Shown: positions 6,969 to 14,173 of the stretch, in pieces
How the letters are laid out: each line of letters opens with the position of its first letter
Position numbering within the stretch: the stretch's first letter is position 1
Source: JAZDPK01 sp043797615
Lineage (GTDB): Bacteria > Patescibacteriota > Patescibacteriia > UBA11705 > JABHMO01
Assembly: GCA_043797615.1 (NCBI GenBank)
Contig: JAZDPK010000069.1
Location: 1-25,627 of the forward strand
Direction: 5' to 3'
DNA: 25,627 nt
The notes under the pieces: model-generated
Told to the model about the DNA's origin: nothing
The model's database searches: none
What the model saw: only the letters and a program-made list of their open reading frames with translations
Position numbers and translations under genes: made by a program

Positions 6969-6997
6969 ATTATACCAGAAAATTTCATTCTCAACAA
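6969..6997 (-). promoter_or_regulatory. promoter of smc
   Basis: Minus strand TATAAT (6969-6974) with an extended TGG before it, and a weak -35 TTGTTG (6992-6997) at 17 bp. It predicts a leader of about 100 nt. Confidence 0.65.
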
Positions 6998-7042
6998 TTT
7001 TGAGAAGTGAATAAATCAATAATTTAGCGCAAACATTTCCTA

Positions 7043-7070
7043 TTGACAAAAAATATTTATCCTGTATAAT
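7043..7070 (+). promoter_or_regulatory. strong promoter of the 7116 gene
   Basis: Perfect TTGACA (7043-7048), 16-bp spacer, perfect TATAAT (7065-7070). The leader is about 40 nt and carries a weak AAAGGG about 10 nt before the ATG. Confidence 0.85.
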
Positions 7071-7115
7071 GCGTAAATGTCGCTCATTCAACAATAATCG
7101 AAAGGGAAAAATCGC

Positions 7116-7460
7116 ATGGATTGGATGTTCGTCTTCATCATTGTTTTTTTACTGTTCTGCTTTGTGACAGTGATTCCAACCAAAAAAGATAAAACCGAGC
7201 AAAAAGCCGAAGAACTGCCCACCGAGATGAACCCGGCCACAGCCAAGGGCGAGATCGTCTCTTTCGGCTCGCCGCTGAACAACAACAAGATGAAGCTTTT
7301 CACCGTAACGATCGGCAACCGGGAAATCTACGTTTTTTTCAACAACGTCGCCGAAAAAATCGAAATCGGCAAAAAAATCTTCGTGAAGTACTGGATCAAC
7401 GAAGACAGAAACGTTTATCTCGGCGTGGTCGTGGAGCCGCCGAAGCCCGAAGCCAAGTGA
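7116..7460 (+). CDS. small membrane-anchored protein of unknown function
   Basis: 114 residues. One N-terminal hydrophobic segment (about 4-21, FVFIIVFLLFCFVTVI) is followed by a Lys/Glu-rich linker and then a compact, beta-strand-rich domain (about 45-105) ending in a Pro-rich tail. The domain (GEIVSF, LFTVTIG, EIYVFF, KIFVKYW) resembles a small beta-barrel in pattern, but no family can be named. The gene has one of the best promoters in the window and its own terminator, so it is a free-standing, probably well expressed gene. It converges with the PBP1A gene. Confidence 0.75.
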   Translation: MDWMFVFIIVFLLFCFVTVIPTKKDKTEQKAEELPTEMNPATAKGEIVSFGSPLNNNKMKLFTVTIGNREIYVFFNNVAEKIEIGKKIFVKYWINEDRNVYLGVVVEPPKPEAK

Positions 7461-7467
7461 AAAAACG

Positions 7468-7499
7468 CCGCCAGCGCTATCACACGCCGGCGGTTTTTT
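7468..7499. terminator. bidirectional terminator between the 7116 gene and PBP1A
   Basis: CCGCC-A-GCG pairs with CGC-C-GGCGG around a short loop, with an A-run before and a T-run after, 8 nt behind the 7116 gene stop. It can serve both convergent genes. Confidence 0.85.
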
Positions 7500-7528
7500 A
7501 TTTGATTTTTTTATAAATGAATTTAAGC

Positions 7529-7599
7529 ATTTCCACCCGACTTTAGTCGGAAAACTTTATCTTGAAAAACGGACTCGCCGACTGAAGTCGGGTGGAAAT
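7529..7599. repeat. 71-bp inverted-repeat element, CCACCCGACTT family, copy 1
   Basis: Arms at 7529-7550 and 7578-7599 match in reverse complement at 21 of 22 positions. Related copies lie at 13947-13994 and 21194-21252. It lies just behind the PBP1A stop in the convergent spacer. Confidence 0.85.
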
Positions 7600-7608
7600 A
7601 AAACTTTT

Positions 7609-10416
7609 TTAATAAACTTGAATTTTTACCGCCGGCGAAGTGAACTTTTCATCGCCGCTCGTTATCTCGGCGTACAATTCATATTCGCCTTTTTCGAAAA
7701 CCGTTGGCCAGACTGCTTGCACGTTTTCACTCTGCGGCGAATCAACTTCGGCGAATTGGTCGATTTGGCCGCTGTCTATTTTCTTTTGTAAAAACCTGAC
7801 CGCGTCTATCGCCGCTCTGTCCGTCAAACGCGCTTGAACCGTGAACGGAAAGCCGCTCGAAGAAATGCTCGAATCGATCGACGGGTTAACCCAAGACAAC
7901 GCCGGAGACGGCATGTCGGTTTGGAAATTAAACGAAATGCTCGCCGAATTTGAATTGTCTATGTCGTCGTAGGCTTTTGCCGTGAGCGCATGAATTCCGC
8001 GGGATAAATACGAACTCACCGTGTAATTCAAATCATACGGCGGCAACGACGTGACGGCGATGAATTTGTCGTCGATGTAATATTCAACGCGCTTTGCGCC
8101 GCGCGGGGCGGATGCGGTGATCGACGCTTCAATGGTCCGGCCGGTGAAGGTTTTATTGTTCTGGGGCGAATTGAATGACACGGCCGGCCTGTTCGCCTCG
8201 GTATGCGCGTCGTCGGTTCCGGACGGAATATTATCGACCGGAACAACGGCGCCGGTGCGCCTGAGCCAGTCTTGCACTGCCGCTTCCCAATTCGCGTACT
8301 GCGGATCGGCAGAAGGATCGGACGGCATCGGCCCGGTCGGATCGTCTTTATTAACATAGAATAAAATATCATGCGGACTGGAAACTTTTTTTTCAACGAT
8401 AAAATCGCTCGGCGTTAAATCTGTTGCCAACTTGCCGGTATATTTGTCGATTTTAACGATCACTTCCGGCGCCGACACGCCATCCAAAATCGGTTTTCCG
8501 GTTTGCGGAACAACAACCGGCGTAAAATTTTCCGCCGGCGTTTCAGCCAGCGCTTTGGTCATGAATTCCTTCCAGATCGGCGCGGCGATTACCGAACCGT
8601 CGGCGCCCTTGGTCATTTCCTTGTTATCGTTGTTGCCCACCCAAACCCCGGCGACCAGCGACGGCGTGTATCCCATTGACCAGGCATCGTGAAAATCATT
8701 GGTCGTGCCGGTTTTCGCCGCGGCCGGGCGGCCGGGCAGGGACAGATTGACGGAAAGTTTGATTGAATCATCGGATAAGATATCGGTAATCGTATTAGCA
8801 ATATCCTTGCTCATCACTTCTCGCGAATTGTCTTTGTATTCGTAAAGCGTGTTGCCGCGGCTGTCCTCGACTTTTAAAATAGCGGCCGGCGCCTGGTAAA
8901 CGCCTTGATCGGCCAGCGTTCCATATCCGGCGGTATGTTCAAGGAGTTTGACTTCGCCGCCGCCCAATACGAGCGACAAACCAAACCGGCTGCGGTCGGA
9001 AAAAGTGGTATAGCCGTTCAATTCCAGAAGATCAAGAACGCGCGGCACGCCGACCAAATACAAAGTTTTTACCGCCGGCGTGTTCAGCGAATGGCCGAGG
9101 CTGTAGCGAATGGTCACCGGCCCGCGCTCTTTCATGTCGTAATCGTGCGGAGCATAGTCGGTCGTGTCGGTTTTAAAAACCGTATTAACGTCGTACAAGA
9201 CGGTATTGGGCGTATATCCTTTTGCAAAGGCCGCCGCGTAAATCATCGGTTTAATTGAAGAACCAGGCTGGCGCGGGCTGAGGGCGACGTTGAAATTGCC
9301 GTCGTGCTCAATGTCAAAATAATCTTTTGAACCGACCATCGCCAGGATCTGGCCGGTCTTCGGGTCGAGCGCAACGAGCGCCGCATTGTAAAAATTATAC
9401 TGCTTGCCGCGGGCGTCCACGCCGTGCGTCACCGCGTCCTCGGCAAACCGCTGTTTTCCCAGATCCAGAGTCGTCGTCACTTGAAGGCCGCCGTTTTCCA
9501 CCAGATCGTCGCCAAATCTATCGCTCAAAATCTGCTTGATGTACATGACGAAATGCGGCGCGGTGATAGCCTCTCTTTTTACGCCGAATTTCGCATTCTT
9601 CTCGGCCGCCGCATCGGCCTGCGCCAGCGTTATATATCCGTTCGCCACCATTTGATTCAGCACATACTGCTTGCGGATTTTAAGCTCGGCCAAATGCGGG
9701 CCGTACGGAGAATAATAAGTCGGCGCCTGCGGTATGGCCGCGATGGTCGCCGCTTCGGCCAGATCCAAATCCTGCACGTTTTTATTGAAAAAAGTCTGGC
9801 TGGCCGATTGCACGCCGTAGGAAACCGAACCGTACGGAATTTCGTTCAAATACATCTGCAATATTTCGTCTTTGGTGAATATTTTTTCGATCCGGTATGA
9901 TAAAACAAACTCTTTTATCTTGCGTTCGATCGTCCGTTCGTTCGTCAAAATGGCGTTTTTAACGAGCTGCTGCGTCAAAGTCGAGCCGCCGCGCATTTTC
10001 TTCCCGAGCAGAGGATCGATGATCACGCCTTTGAACGTGGATAAAAGATTAAATCCGGAATGAGTGTAAAAATTCTTGTCTTCCGCGGAAATCGTGGCCC
10101 ATTTCACCAGATCCGGTATGTTTTCCAGCTTGACGAGCGTTCTTTTTTCCGTGCCGTGCACGTCGTATAAAATATTCTCGCCTGTCCGGTCAAAAATTTT
10201 CGTGCTTTGCGCCAGATTGCGCTCCTGCAATTTGTTCGGATCCGGCAAAGTGCGGGAATACCAGGCGAACGCGCCGATCAGATAGATGACAAAAATCAGC
10301 GCCAAAATCACGCCGGTCCAAAACAGGCGCTTGATCCACAATTTTATTCTGCGCGAGCGCCGGCGGTGCATGAAAGACCTTGGCAACCTGGCGCGCCCCA
10401 TGTATAAATTAGACAT
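7609..10416 (-). CDS. bifunctional penicillin-binding protein 1A with C-terminal Ig-like region
   Basis: Class A PBP that polymerises glycan strands from lipid II and crosslinks the peptides on the outer face of the membrane. A basic cytoplasmic tail (1-30) is followed by one membrane anchor (about 31-53). The GT51 transglycosylase domain (about 85-260) has catalytic Glu112 in SAEDKNFY and the RGGSTLTQQ and KIFTKDEIL motifs. The transpeptidase domain (about 330-625) has SSIK (nucleophile Ser386, Lys389), SLN (443-445) and KTG (568-570). After a Pro-rich linker, residues about 743-935 form two Ig-like beta-domains (RVEYYIDDKF, IHALTAKAYDD), which probably contact the wall or other surface proteins. 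The 935-residue length reflects this extension. No Shine-Dalgarno precedes the ATG. It starts 63 nt behind the RimK-like gene and may share its transcript. Confidence 0.95.
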   Translation of the reverse strand: MSNLYMGRARLPRSFMHRRRSRRIKLWIKRLFWTGVILALIFVIYLIGAFAWYSRTLPDPNKLQERNLAQSTKIFDRTGENILYDVHGTEKRTLVKLENIPDLVKWATISAEDKNFYTHSGFNLLSTFKGVIIDPLLGKKMRGGSTLTQQLVKNAILTNERTIERKIKEFVLSYRIEKIFTKDEILQMYLNEIPYGSVSYGVQSASQTFFNKNVQDLDLAEAATIAAIPQAPTYYSPYGPHLAELKIRKQYVLNQMVANGYITLAQADAAAEKNAKFGVKREAITAPHFVMYIKQILSDRFGDDLVENGGLQVTTTLDLGKQRFAEDAVTHGVDARGKQYNFYNAALVALDPKTGQILAMVGSKDYFDIEHDGNFNVALSPRQPGSSIKPMIYAAAFAKGYTPNTVLYDVNTVFKTDTTDYAPHDYDMKERGPVTIRYSLGHSLNTPAVKTLYLVGVPRVLDLLELNGYTTFSDRSRFGLSLVLGGGEVKLLEHTAGYGTLADQGVYQAPAAILKVEDSRGNTLYEYKDNSREVMSKDIANTITDILSDDSIKLSVNLSLPGRPAAAKTGTTNDFHDAWSMGYTPSLVAGVWVGNNDNKEMTKGADGSVIAAPIWKEFMTKALAETPAENFTPVVVPQTGKPILDGVSAPEVIVKIDKYTGKLATDLTPSDFIVEKKVSSPHDILFYVNKDDPTGPMPSDPSADPQYANWEAAVQDWLRRTGAVVPVDNIPSGTDDAHTEANRPAVSFNSPQNNKTFTGRTIEASITASAPRGAKRVEYYIDDKFIAVTSLPPYDLNYTVSSYLSRGIHALTAKAYDDIDNSNSASISFNFQTDMPSPALSWVNPSIDSSISSSGFPFTVQARLTDRAAIDAVRFLQKKIDSGQIDQFAEVDSPQSENVQAVWPTVFEKGEYELYAEITSGDEKFTSPAVKIQVY

Positions 10417-10479
10417 TTAAAATCTGATATTACTTAATATTAAAATATTAGGATATTTGGTGATAAATATGTTTCAATA

Positions 10480-11415
10480 TCAACGATTATCAACCAATTT
10501 CTGTTTTCTTTTCGCTTTTTGCACCGCGAATTTGATAATCGCTCCGGCAATGTCGCTGTTCGTCGCTAACGTAATGCCTTCCAGCCCGGGATTCGAATTG
10601 ACTTCCAAAATTTTCGGCCCGTTTTTCGTGCGAATAATGTCCACGCCGGCAAAATCCAATCCGCAGGCGTCTTTCGCCGCGAACGCCACTTCTTTTTCCC
10701 GCTTGCTTAATTCGGCGATCTTCACCCGTCCGCCTAAATGAAAATTCGAGCGGAATTCGTCGCGCTTGGTGGCGATCCTTTCCATGGCGCCGACGATTTT
10801 CTTGCCGACGATGAACACGCGCACGTCTTTGCCCTTGGCTTCCTTCACGTAACGTTGAACAATGAACGGTTCGGGATTTCCTTCTTTGATTATCATCTGC
10901 AGAATCGATTTTAATCCCATTTTGCTTTCAACGATCGAAACGCCTTTGCCGTGCGAGCCGGAAACGGATTTCAAGATCACCGGAAAATAGCCGATGCCCT
11001 CGATGATCTCGTCGATGTTTTCCGCGTTGATCACCACGTAGGATTTCGGCACAGGCACGTTTTTTTTCATCAAAACTTGCAGGGTTTTCAATTTGTTTTT
11101 CGCGCGCATCACCGCGATTTCTTTATTAACGACCGGCACGCCCAAGAGTTCGAACTGCCTGATCAGCGTGCTGCGGTACATCAAGTTGCGGCCGTCTTCG
11201 TTCGCCGTCACGATCAGCACTTTCACGTCGGATAAATTATGATTTCGAAACAAAATCTTCGGATGCTTGCCGAATTGCATATAGCACTCATGGTCGTGGA
11301 TTATTTTCAACTCGTGTCCCAGGCGCTTGGCCGCGTCGCTCAAAAGCTCCAGATTTTTTCTCGTCACCGGCCCGATCTTGTTCGGCTGATTGAAAGTCAA
11401 AGCGTGCAAAAGCAT
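10480..11415 (-). CDS. RimK-like ATP-grasp glutamate ligase
   Basis: 311-residue ATP-grasp enzyme of the RimK type, which adds glutamate (or a related amino acid) to a carboxyl group; in E. coli RimK the target is the C-terminus of ribosomal protein S6. Seen: an N-terminal pre-ATP-grasp domain (1-95), RAKNKLKTLQVL and VPVPKSYVV before the ATP-grasp core, the glycine-rich SVSGSHGKGVSIV loop, the DVRVFIVGKKIVGAM strand pair, FRSNFHLGG, and the metal-binding LEVNSNPGLEGI. The start codon lies 8 nt behind the stop of the upstream hydrolase-like gene, so the two are translated together. The substrate cannot be read from the sequence: S6, another protein, or a small molecule such as polyglutamate are all possible. 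Confidence 0.85.
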   Translation of the reverse strand: MLLHALTFNQPNKIGPVTRKNLELLSDAAKRLGHELKIIHDHECYMQFGKHPKILFRNHNLSDVKVLIVTANEDGRNLMYRSTLIRQFELLGVPVVNKEIAVMRAKNKLKTLQVLMKKNVPVPKSYVVINAENIDEIIEGIGYFPVILKSVSGSHGKGVSIVESKMGLKSILQMIIKEGNPEPFIVQRYVKEAKGKDVRVFIVGKKIVGAMERIATKRDEFRSNFHLGGRVKIAELSKREKEVAFAAKDACGLDFAGVDIIRTKNGPKILEVNSNPGLEGITLATNSDIAGAIIKFAVQKAKRKQKLVDNR

Positions 11416-11423
11416 ATTTGTTT

Positions 11424-12173
11424 TTAATTTATAAAAATTAATTTGAATGTCTCCGCCAAAAGCAACGCCAGTTTAGCGATATTTTCTTCTGTTTCCTTCA
11501 ACCGATGCTGTATTTCAAGTTGAATGGCGTAATCGTTTCGGCCGCAGCACTTGTGGAATTGGATTCCGCAGCGCTTGTCCCAGGCAGAATAAATATTTCC
11601 GACGCCGATGTCTAGATTATAATCTTTTTTGATCGGTTCTTGCAACAGCTGTTTCATTTTTTTCAATTGTCCGATTTGAATCGTCGGCACGCCGGTGACC
11701 GCGCCGTGTCCGGAACTGCCGACAAAACGGTTTTTGCCGTTTTTCGATTTCAGCCCCATGCCGATGTCGATGCCGAGTTCAACCGTTTTCAAACCGTGAA
11801 TATAAATGCAAACCGGTTGGCGGTTCAAGCCCGCAATAATCGCATCGCAATATCCGGCGATATCGTCGTAGAAAATTTTCATTGCCAATTTTCGATTGAA
11901 CCAGCGCCATTCGCCGCGCTGTTTATTCCAGGAAAGCTCGTTGAAATCCTCGATGAAATGCGGTTTTAGAGCGGCCTTATGGTTCGTATGCTTGTAAAAC
12001 TTTTTATTTAAAACAATCGCGCCGTCCAGCAGTTTCGCCAAATGCCTTGCCAGCCGGCCGGTGCGCAAATCATCGCCGCCGGCGTGCGGGGCGATCACCA
12101 CGAACTGCGATTTGCCGCCGGCTTTCCGGCCGTAAACCGTTCGTTCCGTGCGGATAAGCGGATCTCTTTTCAT
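11424..12173 (-). CDS. N-formylglutamate amidohydrolase / poly-gamma-glutamate hydrolase-like protein
   Basis: 249 residues, cytoplasmic, no signal peptide. The N-terminal VVIAPHAGGDDLRTGRLAR block resembles the first zinc-ligand motif of the N-formylglutamate amidohydrolase and poly-gamma-glutamate hydrolase group. The later IYIHGLKT, GSSGHGAVTGV and AIQLEIQHRLKE blocks fit the rest of that fold, the last one carrying the likely catalytic Glu. The family call rests on these motif-level resemblances and is moderate. The gene is first in a two-gene unit with the RimK-like ligase. A glutamate-cleaving enzyme next to a glutamate-adding one suggests opposing reactions on the same substrate, but this is inference. 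Confidence 0.65.
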   Translation of the reverse strand: MKRDPLIRTERTVYGRKAGGKSQFVVIAPHAGGDDLRTGRLARHLAKLLDGAIVLNKKFYKHTNHKAALKPHFIEDFNELSWNKQRGEWRWFNRKLAMKIFYDDIAGYCDAIIAGLNRQPVCIYIHGLKTVELGIDIGMGLKSKNGKNRFVGSSGHGAVTGVPTIQIGQLKKMKQLLQEPIKKDYNLDIGVGNIYSAWDKRCGIQFHKCCGRNDYAIQLEIQHRLKETEENIAKLALLLAETFKLIFIN

Positions 12174-12252
12174 AGAAACAATCTGATGTGAATAAATCTG
12201 TAAAAATGCAAGCGATAAGTCTCGCCTGTCTTTGCGAACTCATTTCAACTAA

Positions 12253-12462
12253 TTTATTTGCGAGCCTGCCTGCCGGCCGTGCTCCGCCATAGCGGCTACG
12301 CGACGGCGAGTAGGCAGGTCCGTGTCAAGCAGATTAAATACTTTCATAAGAACACGAAGCAATCTTGTATGCTATCTGAATAAACACTTTCGATATTATC
12401 CAAGATTGCGTCGCTTTACATAGTAATTTGAATCTTGATCGAGATTAATGCTCGCAAATAAA
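12253..12462. mobile_element. MITE-like element with 12-bp terminal inverted repeats, copy A (carries a 54-bp insert)
   Basis: Fills most of the 313-nt gap between the hydrolase-like gene and ruvC. Bounded by TTTATTTGCGAG (12253-12264) and its exact reverse complement (12451-12462). An inverted second copy is at 16718-16926. The two share about 88% identity over roughly 97 nt (12319-12415 against 16817-16914, inverted). Inside, CAAGATTGCGTC and GAAGCAATCTTG form a further inverted repeat. No coding capacity, so any movement would depend on a transposase elsewhere. Confidence 0.8.
12265..12318. mobile_element. 54-bp palindromic insert, copy 1 (filled site)
   Basis: Ends CCTGCCTGCC and GTAGGCAGG with an inner CCGC-CATA-GCGG hairpin. 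Copy 2 at 20807-20860 is identical at 53 of 54 positions. In the related MITE copy at 16718-16926 the flanks join directly (GACACGGA then CTCGCAAA, junction 16914/16915), which marks the exact borders of the insert. No target-site duplication is seen. Confidence 0.9.
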
Positions 12463-12486
12463 CTATTTTTCATTAAGCAATTCGCA

Positions 12487-12993
12487 TCATTTGCGGGTAG
12501 CCATATTCGCATCATATCGACGATTCGAAGCGCAGATCGCCACGGCCAGCGCGTCCGCCGCGTCGTCCGGCCTTGGAATTTCCTTCAAACCTAAAAATGT
12601 TTTCACCATCTGCTGAACTTGATTCTTGTCCGCGCGGCCGTAGCTGGAAATCGCCTGCTTAACCTGAAGCGGCGTGAATTCGACGATTGGAATATTTTCC
12701 AATACCGCGGTTAAAATAATGGCGCCGCGCGCTTGGCCGACATTGATCGCGGTTTTTAAATTTTTATAAAAAAACAATTCTTCAATTGAAATCAAATCCG
12801 GCTTGCTTTTTTTGATGATCTTTTTCAATTCTTGATGCAATATTTTCAAACGGTCGCAGAATTCCAAACCGCATTTCGTCATGATTACTCCGTAATCAAG
12901 ACAAAAAAAACGGCTTCCTTGCACTTTTATCAGGCCGTATCCGGTGATGCCGTAGCCAGGATCGATTCCGAGAATTGTTAAATCTTTTTTCAT
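12487..12993 (-). CDS. ruvC: crossover junction endodeoxyribonuclease RuvC
   Basis: Resolves Holliday junctions together with RuvAB by symmetric nicking. 168 residues from the chosen ATG, the usual size. Seen: the first catalytic Asp in ILGIDPGYGITGYG near the N-terminus, the catalytic Glu in SIEELFF, the YGRADKNQVQQMV segment, and the C-terminal acidic pair in RPDDAADALAVAIC. The frame is open to a TTG at 13017, but the ATG at 12991-12993 gives the standard start, and AAGGA lies 13 nt before it. It lies behind yebC on the same strand, the common yebC-ruvC order; ruvA and ruvB are not in the window. A palindromic insert (13044-13081) sits between the two genes. Confidence 0.95.
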   Translation of the reverse strand: MKKDLTILGIDPGYGITGYGLIKVQGSRFFCLDYGVIMTKCGLEFCDRLKILHQELKKIIKKSKPDLISIEELFFYKNLKTAINVGQARGAIILTAVLENIPIVEFTPLQVKQAISSYGRADKNQVQQMVKTFLGLKEIPRPDDAADALAVAICASNRRYDANMATRK

Positions 12994-13043
12994 GCAAAAT
13001 AATAATTCCTTAGACAAATCAGTTGATCAGGTTGCGAATCACG

Positions 13044-13081
13044 CCTGCCCTGAGCTCCGAGTTTATCGAGGAGTCGAAGGG
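13044..13081. repeat. 38-bp palindromic insert between yebC and ruvC
   Basis: CCCTGAGCTCC (13048-13058) and GGAGTCGAAGGG (13070-13081) form an imperfect stem, with CCTGCC at the outer end. It lies in the 110-nt spacer of a probable operon. Confidence 0.65.
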
Positions 13082-13103
13082 TGAATCATGTTGTTATATC
13101 TAA

Positions 13104-13844
13104 CTACAGTAAATTACTGTACACATTGTTAACATCATCATGATCCTCAAGCTCTTCAATCAACGCGTCAATCTGTTCTCTGACAACATCTTCAACCGCC
13201 TGCTTGTTCTTTGCCACCCATTCCATTTCCGCGTATTCCAATTTCAATCCTTTTTTCTCCAATTCCTTTTTTATCTTTTCAAAATTTTCGAATTTGCAAT
13301 ACAGCGTCAATCCGCCGTCTTCTTCGACCACGTCGTCGCAGCCGATGTCGATCAATTCCAAAATAACGTCATCCTGATTATCTTCTTTAGCCTTCTTCAG
13401 CCCTCTCACTTGCTCTTCAATCAAGTGAATTACTCCCTTGTATTCGAACATCCATTTGACCGAATTTTGCGCGCCGAGCGTGCCGCCGTTCTTGCTCAAG
13501 ATCGCTTTCACGTCGCCGGTGGTGCGGTTCCGATTGTCCGTCGCGCCGTCGATCAAAACAGGAATGCCGCTCGGCCCGAAGCCTTCGTAAAGCACCGGCT
13601 CGACAATAACGCCGCCGCCCGCGCCCGATCCTTTGGCAATGGCGTGATCAATCTTTTCTCTCGGCATGCTGGCTTCTTTGGCTTTGTCAACGGCCAGGCG
13701 CAAAGAAAAATTCATTTCAGGGTCGGCGCCGGCCCTGGCCGCGATCATGATATTCTTCGACAATTTGCCGAAAACGTTCGCTTTTTTCGCGTCAACGAGA
13801 GCTTTGTGGTGTTTGGTTGTCGCCCATTTTGAGTGGCCGCTCAT
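13104..13844 (-). CDS. yebC: YebC/PmpR family translational/transcriptional regulator
   Basis: 246 residues, the standard length. The diagnostic N-terminus MSGHSKWATTKHHKA is present, followed by GKLSKNIMIAARAG, the MPREKIDHAIAKG segment, the EGFGPSGIPVLID motif and the GGTLG-NSVKWMF block. The family (TACO1 in mitochondria) binds the ribosome or DNA. Members have been described as transcription factors and, more recently, as factors relieving ribosome stalling; which applies here cannot be told. No Shine-Dalgarno is seen. It is upstream of ruvC and probably co-transcribed. Confidence 0.95.
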   Translation of the reverse strand: MSGHSKWATTKHHKALVDAKKANVFGKLSKNIMIAARAGADPEMNFSLRLAVDKAKEASMPREKIDHAIAKGSGAGGGVIVEPVLYEGFGPSGIPVLIDGATDNRNRTTGDVKAILSKNGGTLGAQNSVKWMFEYKGVIHLIEEQVRGLKKAKEDNQDDVILELIDIGCDDVVEEDGGLTLYCKFENFEKIKKELEKKGLKLEYAEMEWVAKNKQAVEDVVREQIDALIEELEDHDDVNNVYSNLL

Positions 13845-14173
13845 ATAAGTTGAATAAATTTATTGAGTAAAAAAGTTTCCGCCAAAGGCGGATGCGCCTA
13901 TGGCGCAGATTGATAGTTAATTCAGGTTGATTGAAGTGATAATTTTCCACCCGACTTTCTTGTCCGCCGCAGTTTTAACGAAGGCGGAAGTCGGCAGTAT
14001 TCGTTTTCCCGCTTCCATAACATATCAAATACTCGGTTAAAAATCAAGGTAAAAAATTGAACTGAAAAATTGCAACAACCAAACTTTGTTGTGCATAACT
14101 TCATTGCTTGTTTCAATTCGATCTGTTAAGTTAAAAACAATGGGCGATGCGGAATTAAATCTCGCAATTAATT
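13845..14173. other. divergent spacer between yebC and the PGI/PMI gene, filled with palindromes
   Basis: 329 nt without a supported gene. Holds CCGCCAAAGGCGG (13881-13893) and GCGCCTATGGCGC just behind it, then the nested element at 13947-13994. The rest is AT-rich. A 64-codon frame on the minus strand crosses the palindrome and is not credible. No clear promoter for either divergent gene could be fixed. Confidence 0.5.
13947..13994. repeat. nested palindrome, CCACCCGACTT family, copy 2, with inner CCGCC element
   Basis: The outer arms CCGACTT and AAGTCGG (part of the family at 7529) enclose a 26-bp TCCGCC...GGCGGA palindrome (13963-13988). The inner core is the same element as at 15391 and 15476, in reverse complement. 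Confidence 0.75.

Noticed and set aside
13922..14116. 64-codon minus-strand frame between yebC and the PGI/PMI gene
   Set aside because: Its C-terminal part is the translated nested palindrome; no family, no ribosome-binding site.
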